Assembly: GCF_000813825.1 (NCBI RefSeq)
Contig: NZ_JWTA01000010.1
Location: forward strand, 1 to 64,000
Direction: 5' to 3'
Length of the DNA: 64,000 nucleotides
DNA from: Chryseobacterium taiwanense
Lineage (GTDB): Bacteria; Bacteroidota; Bacteroidia; Flavobacteriales; Weeksellaceae
The notes beneath the pieces are model-generated. The model was not told the DNA's origin. It saw only the letters and a program-made list of their open reading frames with translations, and searched no databases. The position numbers and the translations under genes were made by a program. Positions within the stretch are counted from its first letter, which is position 1; every line of letters starts with the position of its first letter. Below, one piece after another: positions 1 through 7,967 of the stretch.

Positions 1-16
1 TGTGTATAAGAGACAG
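1..16 (+). other. Nextera (Tn5 mosaic end) adapter remnant
   Basis: These 16 bases are identical to the last 16 of the 19-base Tn5 mosaic end used in Nextera libraries (AGATGTGTATAAGAGACAG). They sit exactly at the first base of the window, so the window starts at a contig end with untrimmed adapter. They should be removed before any biological reading. Genomic sequence probably begins at base 17. Confidence 0.95.
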
Positions 17-65
17 ATCTAAAGGCTCTTCTGCGCTTACTGATATTCTCTCGTTTTCAGTGGGG

Positions 66-97
66 CAAAGATAGAACCTTTACTCAATACAATCCAA
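66..97 (-). promoter_or_regulatory. Leftward Bacteroidota promoter facing the contig end
   Basis: On the minus strand a -7 box TATCTTTG (bases 73 to 66) lies 21 nt after a TTG (97 to 95), matching the Flavobacteriia consensus TTG-N17-23-TAnnTTTG. Transcription would run left, off the contig. The downstream stretch (about 17-60) contains no ORF start and looks like the leader of a non-coding or multicopy operon such as rRNA, which is inference. Bases 98-270 hold nothing I recognise. Confidence 0.5.
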
Positions 98-270
98 GTT
101 TTGTTAACGTAAAGTTTACTTTTTCGCAATATTTAAACTTAACTAGCTGAATAGATGAGAGAATAATTTTTAGATTTTTAAACTAATGTTTGTTTTTTTA
201 TATTCTGGAGATTGAAGATGTATACTAGAACCTTTTTTGGAGAATGATCTCAACCGGATTTTATGGAATA

Positions 271-297
271 AAAAAAAGCAAAGTTTAATTACTTTGC
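271..297 (-). terminator. Rho-independent terminator with stop codon in the loop
   Basis: The sequence GCAAAGT (278-284), a 6-nt loop and ACTTTGC (291-297) form a 7-bp hairpin. On the minus strand it is followed by a run of T (complement of the A tract at 271-277). The TAA of the preceding minus-strand gene (285-287) lies inside the loop, so the terminator overlaps the end of the coding region. Confidence 0.8.
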
Positions 298-971
298 TTC
301 ACTTCTTGATATATTATGCTTAAAAATTCTGCGAAAGATTTTTCTAATCCTATAATATCACCACTTTTTAAGTTCAATCCACCTCTTCCTGAATCATCAG
401 ATTTTATTTTTGTGGAAGACATTTGAAAATATTGATTTCCATCGTTAGATCTCGGCTGCAGTTTTATAGTAGATCCCAAAAGTTTTTTAGTAGAAATAAC
501 ATATACTTCTTCATGTTTCGGTTTTAATATAAAAAAACTTCTGTGTGGTAGAATAAGATCTTTTTTATTAATACTTATTTTTTGTTCTTTATCTGAGGAT
601 GCAAATAAATAAATATATCCTGTCTGATTTAAAAGTTTTTCTCTTGAAATAAAATACAAGTTCAATCTATAATTCGAAGGATTGAATGGTTGAGTCGATC
701 CATCAATAGTTTCAAAAGGTTTTAATGAAAATGCATTGGCTCCAATTTCTTTTGCTTTTTTATACACTGATGAAAATACAGCCGCATCATCTTTCGAATA
801 TCCCTGAACTTCTATTTCTCCTAAATACTCCGCTTTTTTTACTTCATCTTGTATTTTAAATAATGTTTGATCTTTATTATCACTCGTTTTTTCAACTTTG
901 GTAAGAAAAACATTTTGAGCATTACAAAATTGAAAAAAAGCAATACAACTTATAATAATCAGATTCTTCAT
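285..971 (-). CDS. Secreted protein of unknown function
   Basis: I do not recognise a family. The protein has a clear Sec signal peptide (MKNLIIISCIAFFQFCNAQ) with a cleavage site of the Ala-Gln type usual in flavobacteria, and a mixed hydrophilic body of about 210 residues. An in-frame start 30 bases upstream (1001) is possible but would overlap rfbD and put ten charged residues before the signal peptide. The ATG at 971 is preferred, 11 bp after the rfbD stop. The gene is last in its operon, and a hairpin terminator begins within its stop codon. Periplasmic or outer-membrane location is likely; function unknown. Confidence 0.8.
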   Translation of the reverse strand: MKNLIIISCIAFFQFCNAQNVFLTKVEKTSDNKDQTLFKIQDEVKKAEYLGEIEVQGYSKDDAAVFSSVYKKAKEIGANAFSLKPFETIDGSTQPFNPSNYRLNLYFISREKLLNQTGYIYLFASSDKEQKISINKKDLILPHRSFFILKPKHEEVYVISTKKLLGSTIKLQPRSNDGNQYFQMSSTKIKSDDSGRGGLNLKSGDIIGLEKSFAEFLSIIYQEVKQSN

Positions 972-981
972 ATATTCAATT

Positions 982-1842
982 TTATTTTGAGAGAATTTCA
1001 ATACAATCTTCCAGGCTATTTTCCCAATGCTTAGGTTCTATTTTATAAGCCTCTTCTATTTTATCTAAAGACATCGTACTTCTCTTTGGTCTTTTTGCCG
1101 GAGTTGGATACTGCTCTGTTGTAAGTGGATTAAGCCTAATATTTGATTTTGAAAATTCTGCAATTTTTTTCGCGAACTCAAACCAAGTGGTTTCCGGATA
1201 GTTTGAAAAATGAAAAATACCAAATGTTTTATGTGAAGCTTCAATGATAGCCATTATTGCTTCTGCCAAGTCATTAGCATTTGTTGGTTGCCCAAACTGA
1301 TCTGCAACAATTCCTAATTCTTCTTTTTGAGAGAACAGATTCAACATTGTCTTCACAAAATTCTTATTAAACTCTGAATATAGCCAAGACGTTCTCAGAA
1401 TAATTGTTTTAGGATTACTATCTAAAGCTAATTCTTCTCCTTTCAATTTCGACTGTCCATAAACTCCTATCGGATTTGTAAAATCATCTTCAGCATAATC
1501 TAAGTTTGTTTCTCCATCAAAAACATAGTCTGTAGAAACGTGGATTAAAGTGGTACCGAACTCTGCACAAGCTTCAGCAATATTTGCCACACCTTCAGCG
1601 TTTACAGCAAAAGCTTTTTCTGGTTCTTTTTCTGCAAGGTCAACTGCTGTATATGCAGAAGCATTGATACAAAAATCGGGTTTATTGTCATAAAAGAAAC
1701 CTTGTATTTGTTCTGAATTTGTTACATCCAGATTTTGTGAATCTGTAAAGATAAACTCGTATTTATTTTCAAAGTTTTCTGCAATCTTTTTTATACAGTT
1801 TCCTAATTGACCGTTACTTCCTACTACTAGTATTTTTTTCAT
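982..1842 (-). CDS. rfbD: dTDP-4-dehydrorhamnose reductase
   Basis: This NADPH-dependent reductase makes dTDP-L-rhamnose, the last step of the pathway that supplies rhamnose to surface polysaccharides. The 286-residue length is normal. An N-terminal Rossmann loop GSNGQLG (residues 8-14), the STDYVFDG segment and the catalytic YxxxK (Y128, K132) are present. The other rml genes (A, B, C) are not in the window. It lies 8 bp downstream of a thioesterase gene and probably shares its transcript. An early step enzyme of the same fold is less likely, because these motifs match the RmlD family. Confidence 0.93.
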   Translation of the reverse strand: MKKILVVGSNGQLGNCIKKIAENFENKYEFIFTDSQNLDVTNSEQIQGFFYDNKPDFCINASAYTAVDLAEKEPEKAFAVNAEGVANIAEACAEFGTTLIHVSTDYVFDGETNLDYAEDDFTNPIGVYGQSKLKGEELALDSNPKTIILRTSWLYSEFNKNFVKTMLNLFSQKEELGIVADQFGQPTNANDLAEAIMAIIEASHKTFGIFHFSNYPETTWFEFAKKIAEFSKSNIRLNPLTTEQYPTPAKRPKRSTMSLDKIEEAYKIEPKHWENSLEDCIEILSK

Positions 1843-1850
1843 CTTAGTTA

Positions 1851-2336
1851 TTATGAATTTTTTGCGTTTTGAACTCTTAAAAATTTAACTCTAGATTGGA
1901 ATTCTTTCTGTTCCAAGTCTACATAGAATTTATGGAATGTTTCTTTTATGTCTTCAGGATGTACTTCTGATTTTCTCGTTTTAACATTAAAATAAATCAC
2001 AGTAACCCATAGAACCGCATGAATTGTTTTTTCATCTAAACTTTTCATTAGAATTTCAACTTTCGCAGTTCTATCCTGAACCTCGATTGTTTTACTACTG
2101 ATAACAACTGAAGTATTATATCTTACCTCTTTCAAATATGCTATTTCATTTTGAATGGCAATCCAAGTACAACCTGTTTGTTTTGTATATTCTTCGTAAG
2201 TAAAACCATAAAATGTTTCTACATGATCTTCTCTGGCATTGAACATGTAATCCAAATATTTCACATTATTCAAATGACCTATCGGATCACAGTCACTAAA
2301 GCGTACTTTTACCGTTGTTGATACTTCTTTTTCCAT
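1851..2336 (-). CDS. Acyl-CoA thioesterase, 4HBT hotdog fold
   Basis: A 161-residue single hotdog domain. The N-terminal segment VRFSDCDPIGHLNNVKYLDY carries the Asp and helix start typical of 4-hydroxybenzoyl-CoA thioesterase/YbgC-like proteins, which hydrolyse acyl-CoA or acyl-ACP thioesters in the cytoplasm. The substrate cannot be told from sequence. The next gene, rfbD, follows after 8 bp, while a terminator separates this gene from the upstream ompH. A TATTTTTG box (2348 to 2341) ends only 4 nt before the ATG, so it would give an almost leaderless transcript. No -33 box is evident, so this promoter is uncertain. Confidence 0.85.
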   Translation of the reverse strand: MEKEVSTTVKVRFSDCDPIGHLNNVKYLDYMFNAREDHVETFYGFTYEEYTKQTGCTWIAIQNEIAYLKEVRYNTSVVISSKTIEVQDRTAKVEILMKSLDEKTIHAVLWVTVIYFNVKTRKSEVHPEDIKETFHKFYVDLEQKEFQSRVKFLRVQNAKNS

Positions 2337-2354
2337 TGTGCAAAAATAAAAAAA

Positions 2355-2383
2355 CCACCCCGAATAGAGGTGGTGGTTCTTAT
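2355..2383 (-). terminator. Rho-independent terminator after ompH
   Basis: A stem ACCACC/GGTGGT with a short loop lies in this interval. On the minus strand it is followed by TTTTTTTATTTTT. It sits 20-50 bp after the ompH stop and before the thioesterase start, ending the bamA-ompH transcript. Confidence 0.75.
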
Positions 2384-2405
2384 AAATCTTTGTTAATTTC
2401 TAAAA

Positions 2406-2909
2406 TTATTTAAGACCTAATTCTTTTTTAACATCAGCAGTGATGTCTGGTCCGTTTTTGTATAACAATGTAGATGAGTTATAATCTAATACAAAGTCAA
2501 TAGTATTTGCTTTAGCTACTTTTTCAATCGCAGCTTGTAACTTCTTCTCGATTGGCTCGTACAAAGCGTCTTGTTTAGCCTGGCTATCTTTCATTGCCTT
2601 ATCTTGCATCTGAGCAATTTCTTCTTGCAATTTTTGTAGTTCTGCTTCTCTTGCTTTATTTTCTTCAGCCGTTTTTTTAGAAGCTTCTTCTTGATACTGC
2701 TTTACTTTCAATTGCCCAGCATCTCCTTTCTTTTTGATTTCAGTTTGTTTGGTATCAATGAATGCTTTTAAATCAGCATCTGCTTTAGTTTTCTCAGGCA
2801 TCGCATTAAGAACAGCTGCAACATTTAAAGTAGCCGATTTTTGAGCTTTTACCATACCTACAGACACAACCATCATTATTGCTGCAAATAATACACTTAA
2901 TTTTTTCAT
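2406..2909 (-). CDS. OmpH/Skp-family periplasmic chaperone (copy 1)
   Basis: A 167-residue protein with a signal peptide (about residues 1-22, ending VKAQ) and a long alanine-, lysine- and glutamate-rich coiled coil (about 45-120), the tentacle region of Skp trimers. Skp holds unfolded outer-membrane proteins in the periplasm for BamA. It is the second of two tandem ompH genes directly downstream of bamA, the usual Bacteroidota arrangement. The two copies differ much in sequence and may serve different clients (inference). Confidence 0.9.
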   Translation of the reverse strand: MKKLSVLFAAIMMVVSVGMVKAQKSATLNVAAVLNAMPEKTKADADLKAFIDTKQTEIKKKGDAGQLKVKQYQEEASKKTAEENKAREAELQKLQEEIAQMQDKAMKDSQAKQDALYEPIEKKLQAAIEKVAKANTIDFVLDYNSSTLLYKNGPDITADVKKELGLK

Positions 2910-3000
2910 AATTGGTAAATAAATAATTTAATTTTTAAGATTGCAAATTTCTATAAAAGTTAATTTCAAAACAAATTTAATTATACTTTTTAAGGAAATT

Positions 3001-3540
3001 CTAATTCTTTTTTTCTTTTCCTGTTGTTCCTTTTAATAAAATATCTAAGACTTTATCCGTGTAGTCATATCTTTTCTGAAGGAAAATAACATTAACGTCA
3101 TTACTTTTATCAAGAACTATGCCCAACCCATTTTTTTCAGACATCGTCTTGATTGCATTCCATATCTGATCCTGAAAAGGCTGAACAAGGTTTGCTCTCA
3201 GTTTACTGATTTCTCCGTTGGTACCAAAACGCAAACTTGTTGTTGTTTTGATATTTTTATCCAAATCCATCACTTCTTTTTCTCTAAGTTTTAATTGATC
3301 TCCTATCAATAAAACTTTTTCATTTTCAAAAGCAGATCTTTTTTTCTCATACTCTGTCTGCAGATTTTGAAGGTCTGTCTGCCAAGTATCAATTTGTGAG
3401 TTTAATCTTGCTTCTGCCTCTTTATACTGAGGAAGCTTGTCTAATATAGCTTGCGTATCAACAACACCCACTTTCTGAGCATTAGAAATTCCAAAGCATA
3501 TCAGAAAGAAAATGGTGAAAATGGTTTTAAAATTCTTCAT
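3001..3540 (-). CDS. OmpH/Skp-family periplasmic chaperone (copy 2)
   Basis: A 179-residue Skp-like protein with signal peptide (residues 1-21, ending SNAQ), the conserved VGVVDTQAILDKLPQY start of the mature domain, a charged helical hairpin (about 45-110) and a C-terminal strand region. The gene starts 4 bp after the bamA stop on the same strand, so it is co-transcribed with its client assembly factor. The ATG at 3540 is the only start compatible with the signal peptide. Confidence 0.92.
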   Translation of the reverse strand: MKNFKTIFTIFFLICFGISNAQKVGVVDTQAILDKLPQYKEAEARLNSQIDTWQTDLQNLQTEYEKKRSAFENEKVLLIGDQLKLREKEVMDLDKNIKTTTSLRFGTNGEISKLRANLVQPFQDQIWNAIKTMSEKNGLGIVLDKSNDVNVIFLQKRYDYTDKVLDILLKGTTGKEKKN

Positions 3541-3544
3541 ATTG

Positions 3545-6079
3545 TTATAAAGATTGGTTCATCAAGAAATGGGTCTTCCATCCTGAAGGCTCTGTAGAAT
3601 TGATTGTTTTATCAAATCCATAAGCAAAGTCAAATCCAATCAAACCAAATGCTCCCATATATACTCTTACCCCAACTCCCACTGATCTTTTTAATTGGAA
3701 AGGATTATATTTACTCCAAGAGTTCCATACGTTACCTCCTTCAGCAAAAGTAAGCGCATAAATTTTAGCTGTTTGACTCATTGAGATAGGATATCTCAAT
3801 TCTAAAGTAAATCTGTTATAAATAGTTCCTCCTCCAGCTTGAGTAATATCTTCAGAAGTTCCACCATAAGTAGAAGCATTTTCATAACCTCTCAGTGGAA
3901 TAAGCTCTCTACCATCATATCGACCTCCGAATAAACCTGTACCTCCTACATAATATCTTTCGAAAGGTGGGGCTCCAAGCTCTTTATTATATCCATCCAT
4001 GAATCCCATTTCAGCGGAAGATCTTAAAACAAGTTTTCCTGCAATTTCGTTATAAATATCTGCTTTGAATTTTACTTTATAAAACTCCATCCACTTATAC
4101 TTATCAACAGGTGTCATTGTTGAATAATCTTTATTACTAAACAATGAATATGGTGGAGTAAGTTTCGCAGAAATCTCCACGTTAGAACCCACAGTTGGGA
4201 AAATAGGGTCAATACCAGCCGAATTTCTACTTAATCCTAAGTTAATACTAAAGTTATTTGCATTTCCATAATATTCAGTACTGTTACCAAATTCAAAAGG
4301 ATAGTTACTAAATTTATACTTTTGATATTGTACCCCCGTATATAATGAGAAATAATCATCTGGCCAATTCAATCGTCTATTAAGACCTACCGAAGCAGAG
4401 AAAATATTTAATTTCTGATCATTATACCCATCACTGTATTTAACTCTTGAAGTATTCAAACTTACTGAAAGTGCTGTAGGCTTTGTTCCGAATAACCATG
4501 GTTCTGTGAATGAAATTCCATAGTTCTGGAAATATTGTCCAGCTTGTGCTTGGATAGACAATGTTTGCCCGTCACCTTGAGGTACTGGTCTAAAATCTTT
4601 AAGTTTAAGGAAGTTCTTTAATGAAAAGTTATTAAACGTTAGTCCTAATGTTCCAATAAAGCTGTTTCCTCCATAACCGGCTTGTAACTGAACCTGAGAA
4701 GATCCTTTTTCAACCAATTTCCAATTGATATCAACTGTATTGTCTTGCTGATTCGGTTGAATATCTTGTCCGACCTGTTGTGGATCAAAGAATGACATTC
4801 CCGCAAGATCAAAATAAGTTCTCTTAATATCTGATTTCTTGAAAAGTTCTCCTGGTTTTGTCATTAATGATCTAAGAATAACGTGGTCATGAGTAGTAAC
4901 GTTTCCTTCCCATGTTACCTTATTCCAAGTAGCTTTTTCACCTTCATTGATGCGAATTTCAAGATTAATTTTATCTCCATCTACAGATTTTTCAACAGGA
5001 GTTACATTCGAGAACAAATATCCATTGTTCATATAAATAGACTTGATATCAGAATCGTCTTCTTTACCACCATCTTCTCCAACTTTTTTGTTGAATCCTA
5101 CTGCATCATAAATATCTCCTTTTTTATATCCTAAAATTCTTTGTAGGTATTCAGTCGCAAACACAGTATTTCCTGTGAAAGTAATATCTCCGATATAATA
5201 TTGTTTACCCTCAGTAAGTTTTACATTGATCTCATAATTGTTTCTTTTGTTTCTCCAAACAGAATCTGAAACAATTGCAGCATCTCTATATCCTAATGAG
5301 TTATAATAGCTGATAAGGTTTTGTTTATCTTCTTGGTATTTATCATCAACAAACTTTGAAGATTTTAAAATACCTCCGATACCGAATCTTTTTTGTTTTG
5401 TTTCCTTAAACGCTTTTTTTCTTAGCTTAGCATCTGTAACGTTTTTGTTTCCTTCAAATTCGATATGATCAATTTTGACTCTTTTCCCTTTATCAACTTC
5501 AATCGTCCAGTCTACTAAAGCAGGATCACTTGCATTCACTTTATCTTGGATCGTAATTTTGGCGTCTGCAAATCCCTTTTTAACGTAGTCTTTCGGAATA
5601 TTTGTTTTTAAACTAGAAACTAAGTTTTGAGTAATTTTAGTTCCAGGTTTTAAATTATTGTCTTTAGCAAGTTTTTCATTTTTAGACTTACCAATCCCTT
5701 TTCCGGTAAATTTCACTTCACCAAGCTCTTTTAAGTCTTCCAAATAAAATTTTAAAACAACTGTTTCCCCTTCAATACTTTCAATATACACTTCCACTTC
5801 AGAAAATGATTGAGTATCCCAAAGTTTCTTTACAGCTGTACTGATTTTTTGTCCCGGAATATCTACAGATTCTCCTTTCGTTAAACCTGTAAATCTTAGA
5901 ATTTGAGCGGGTGTATATTTTTTCACCCCATCAACGACGATATCTTTTAACGTATATGTCCCTGCTTGATTTTCTGCATGTACAGAAGAATTCACTTTTG
6001 TACTATCCTGCGGTGTTACTTGTCCATAAAAATGTGCAGAAGCAGCAAACATTATGATGGGTAATAATCTAAACTTCAT
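3545..6079 (-). CDS. bamA: Outer membrane protein assembly factor BamA
   Basis: BamA inserts beta-barrel proteins into the outer membrane. The protein has a signal peptide (about 1-20), a series of POTRA repeats (about 40-470, with the usual DGVKKYTPAQI and EGNKNV starts) and a C-terminal 16-strand barrel (about 480-844) containing the conserved GGTGLFGGRYDGRELIPLRGY region, which holds a loop-6 RGY variant of VRGF/Y. The length of 844 is normal for Flavobacteriia. Its neighbours uppS upstream and two ompH genes downstream form the classical envelope-assembly operon. It ends in Leu, where many barrels end in Phe. Confidence 0.97.
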   Translation of the reverse strand: MKFRLLPIIMFAASAHFYGQVTPQDSTKVNSSVHAENQAGTYTLKDIVVDGVKKYTPAQILRFTGLTKGESVDIPGQKISTAVKKLWDTQSFSEVEVYIESIEGETVVLKFYLEDLKELGEVKFTGKGIGKSKNEKLAKDNNLKPGTKITQNLVSSLKTNIPKDYVKKGFADAKITIQDKVNASDPALVDWTIEVDKGKRVKIDHIEFEGNKNVTDAKLRKKAFKETKQKRFGIGGILKSSKFVDDKYQEDKQNLISYYNSLGYRDAAIVSDSVWRNKRNNYEINVKLTEGKQYYIGDITFTGNTVFATEYLQRILGYKKGDIYDAVGFNKKVGEDGGKEDDSDIKSIYMNNGYLFSNVTPVEKSVDGDKINLEIRINEGEKATWNKVTWEGNVTTHDHVILRSLMTKPGELFKKSDIKRTYFDLAGMSFFDPQQVGQDIQPNQQDNTVDINWKLVEKGSSQVQLQAGYGGNSFIGTLGLTFNNFSLKNFLKLKDFRPVPQGDGQTLSIQAQAGQYFQNYGISFTEPWLFGTKPTALSVSLNTSRVKYSDGYNDQKLNIFSASVGLNRRLNWPDDYFSLYTGVQYQKYKFSNYPFEFGNSTEYYGNANNFSINLGLSRNSAGIDPIFPTVGSNVEISAKLTPPYSLFSNKDYSTMTPVDKYKWMEFYKVKFKADIYNEIAGKLVLRSSAEMGFMDGYNKELGAPPFERYYVGGTGLFGGRYDGRELIPLRGYENASTYGGTSEDITQAGGGTIYNRFTLELRYPISMSQTAKIYALTFAEGGNVWNSWSKYNPFQLKRSVGVGVRVYMGAFGLIGFDFAYGFDKTINSTEPSGWKTHFLMNQSL

Positions 6080-6109
6080 TTTATCGTAGTCTTTCTTTTC
6101 TTAATTCTT

Positions 6110-6859
6110 TTACTGAATCTTTATTTGTTCTCCGGTTTTCCCGTATCTTCTTTCCTTATTTTGATAGTTTAAAATGCATTGGAAGAAAATATCTTTTGTA
6201 AAGTCCGGCCAAAGTATATCTAAAAACTGTAGTTCTGCATAAGCAATTTGCCACAGAAGGAAATTACTTATTCTTACCTCACCGCTCGTTCTTATCATTA
6301 AATCAACTGGTGGAAAGTCTTTTGTATATAAATAGCTTTCAAATAGTTTTTCATCTATTTTATCTATTTCAAGCTTCCCTTCTTTTACATCTGAACTGAT
6401 TTCTTTTACAGCATTCAGAATTTCATTCTGAGAGCCATAGCTAATTGCCAGTATTAAGTTACCTTTTGAGTTATTTTTGGTAAGTTCTACCACTCTTAGT
6501 AACTGATCTTTTACAAGAGGAGGTAGTTTTTCTAAATTCCCAATCACATGCATTCTCAACCCTTTGCTAAAAATCTCTTCGGCTTCAAGCAATAAAGTTT
6601 CCATAAGTAAATTCATTAATGTATTTACTTCGTCATCTGGTCTGTTCCAGTTTTCTGAGGAAAAAGTATAAAGGGTTAAGTAGGGAATATTGATTTCGTT
6701 ACAAGCATTAATAGCATTTCTTACCGCATCAATGGCATTCTTGTGACCAAATGTTCTTTCTTCACCCCTAGATTTGGCCCACCTTCCGTTTCCATCCATA
6801 ATGATGGCAACATGTTGTGGCAAATTTTCAGGATCTATTTTATCTTTTAACAACGACAT
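6110..6859 (-). CDS. uppS: Isoprenyl (undecaprenyl diphosphate) synthase
   Basis: A cis-prenyltransferase that extends farnesyl diphosphate with isopentenyl diphosphate to make the lipid carrier of cell-wall and polysaccharide synthesis. It is 249 residues long, normal for the family. The signature motifs are intact: MDGNGRWAKSRG near residue 21, the FSSENWNRP segment, and RTSGEVRISNFLLWQIAYAE near the C-terminus. The gene lies 30 bp upstream of bamA and 7 bp downstream of an outer-membrane protein gene. It acts in the cytoplasm at the inner membrane. Confidence 0.97.
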   Translation of the reverse strand: MSLLKDKIDPENLPQHVAIIMDGNGRWAKSRGEERTFGHKNAIDAVRNAINACNEINIPYLTLYTFSSENWNRPDDEVNTLMNLLMETLLLEAEEIFSKGLRMHVIGNLEKLPPLVKDQLLRVVELTKNNSKGNLILAISYGSQNEILNAVKEISSDVKEGKLEIDKIDEKLFESYLYTKDFPPVDLMIRTSGEVRISNFLLWQIAYAELQFLDILWPDFTKDIFFQCILNYQNKERRYGKTGEQIKIQ

Positions 6860-6866
6860 ATTTTAA

Positions 6867-7757
6867 TTAATCACAATAACACGGAGGTCTTCCAAAAGAA
6901 TAGGTAAGTCCTAAACTAAAAGTATTTAACCAATCTCTTGACTCTCCATCTCCAATAGTTCTAGTTCCTTTGTATGCAGCTTCTCTTTCTTGAGAAACAA
7001 TGTAATAATTCCCTGTTCCTAATAATGAACCTCCCCCAGGAGATAAAATATCAGAATTATATGATGATTTTACATCTTTTGGTAACACTTTGCTGTAATC
7101 CAGCTGATCTGTCAATGTAAGCCTGAATGTAGCTTCTGCAAAAATCGCCCAGTTATGATTGAATTTATATTTCAAACCAACACCAAACGGAACCTGCATT
7201 GATATTTTTTTCCCTGTAGAATATACTGCCGTAGTCGTAAAATCTTCTTCATTAATCGGAGCTTGCGCTACTCCATCTGCATCTCTTCTAAAGTCGTGTA
7301 CCAAAGTAGTTTTCGGAGCATCATACATAATAGCTCCAACTCCTGCAAAAATATAAGGACTCAACATCCCCATTTGCTCATTGTTCACTGGGAAGAAATT
7401 ATATTCAAAGCTTAAACTTGCTTCATAAATATCATTCTTACCAAAAGCATTTCTATTTTTTCTATACTGCTCTTTTGCAGCCTTATCACTAAATTGAACC
7501 TGATTGTATCCCAAATCTAATCTTACCGTCTGATAAGGGTTAAAATTAAATCTATATAATAAACCACCATAAAAAGGAACTCCCCAATCAGAAACCCTAT
7601 CCATACTCAACGGTTTTTGTAAAATATAATTGGTATTTCCTACATCTCCTACTAGGTTACTCATCCCTAGTCGAATTCCCAATTCATTTCTTTGTGCCTT
7701 CATGCTCACCATTGTTCCTATAACGGTAAGAAAGCTAAACAATAATTTTTTATTCAT
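6867..7757 (-). CDS. DUF6089-type outer-membrane beta-barrel protein
   Basis: A 296-residue protein with a signal peptide, alternating beta-strand pattern and the C-terminal SFGRPPCYCD ending that I associate with DUF6089 proteins encoded next to uppS and bamA in Flavobacteriia. The ATG at 7757 is chosen because it begins a normal signal peptide (MNKKLLFSFLTVIGTMVSMKAQ). The longer in-frame start at 7802 adds 15 residues. A minus-strand TATATTTG box (7807 to 7800) precedes it, without a clear -33 element. The placement suggests a role tied to outer-membrane biogenesis, but the function is unknown. Confidence 0.85.
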   Translation of the reverse strand: MNKKLLFSFLTVIGTMVSMKAQRNELGIRLGMSNLVGDVGNTNYILQKPLSMDRVSDWGVPFYGGLLYRFNFNPYQTVRLDLGYNQVQFSDKAAKEQYRKNRNAFGKNDIYEASLSFEYNFFPVNNEQMGMLSPYIFAGVGAIMYDAPKTTLVHDFRRDADGVAQAPINEEDFTTTAVYSTGKKISMQVPFGVGLKYKFNHNWAIFAEATFRLTLTDQLDYSKVLPKDVKSSYNSDILSPGGGSLLGTGNYYIVSQEREAAYKGTRTIGDGESRDWLNTFSLGLTYSFGRPPCYCD

Positions 7758-7967
7758 AAAAGAATATGGATTTATGGTTATTTTAAAAATTAATTTTTGC
7801 AAATATAAAACTTTTTTATATTAATGATATTCTTAATGTTTAGTTAAAAATAAACAAAAAAACATAATTTGTTATAAAGTAAACGGCAAAGTCCTTAAAT
7901 TATTTCTTTTTCTACATAAACAAGAAATTCATTTCGGAAAAATTGTCTTTTACAGGTTGCTAAAATA

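Noticed and set aside
982..1842. rfbD as evidence for a local rhamnose/O-antigen locus
   Set aside because: No rmlA, rmlB, rmlC or rhamnosyltransferase is nearby; neighbours are envelope assembly genes.
2341..2348. Leaderless promoter TATTTTTG before the thioesterase
   Set aside because: It lies inside the T-tract of the ompH terminator and has no -33 partner, so chance is likely.
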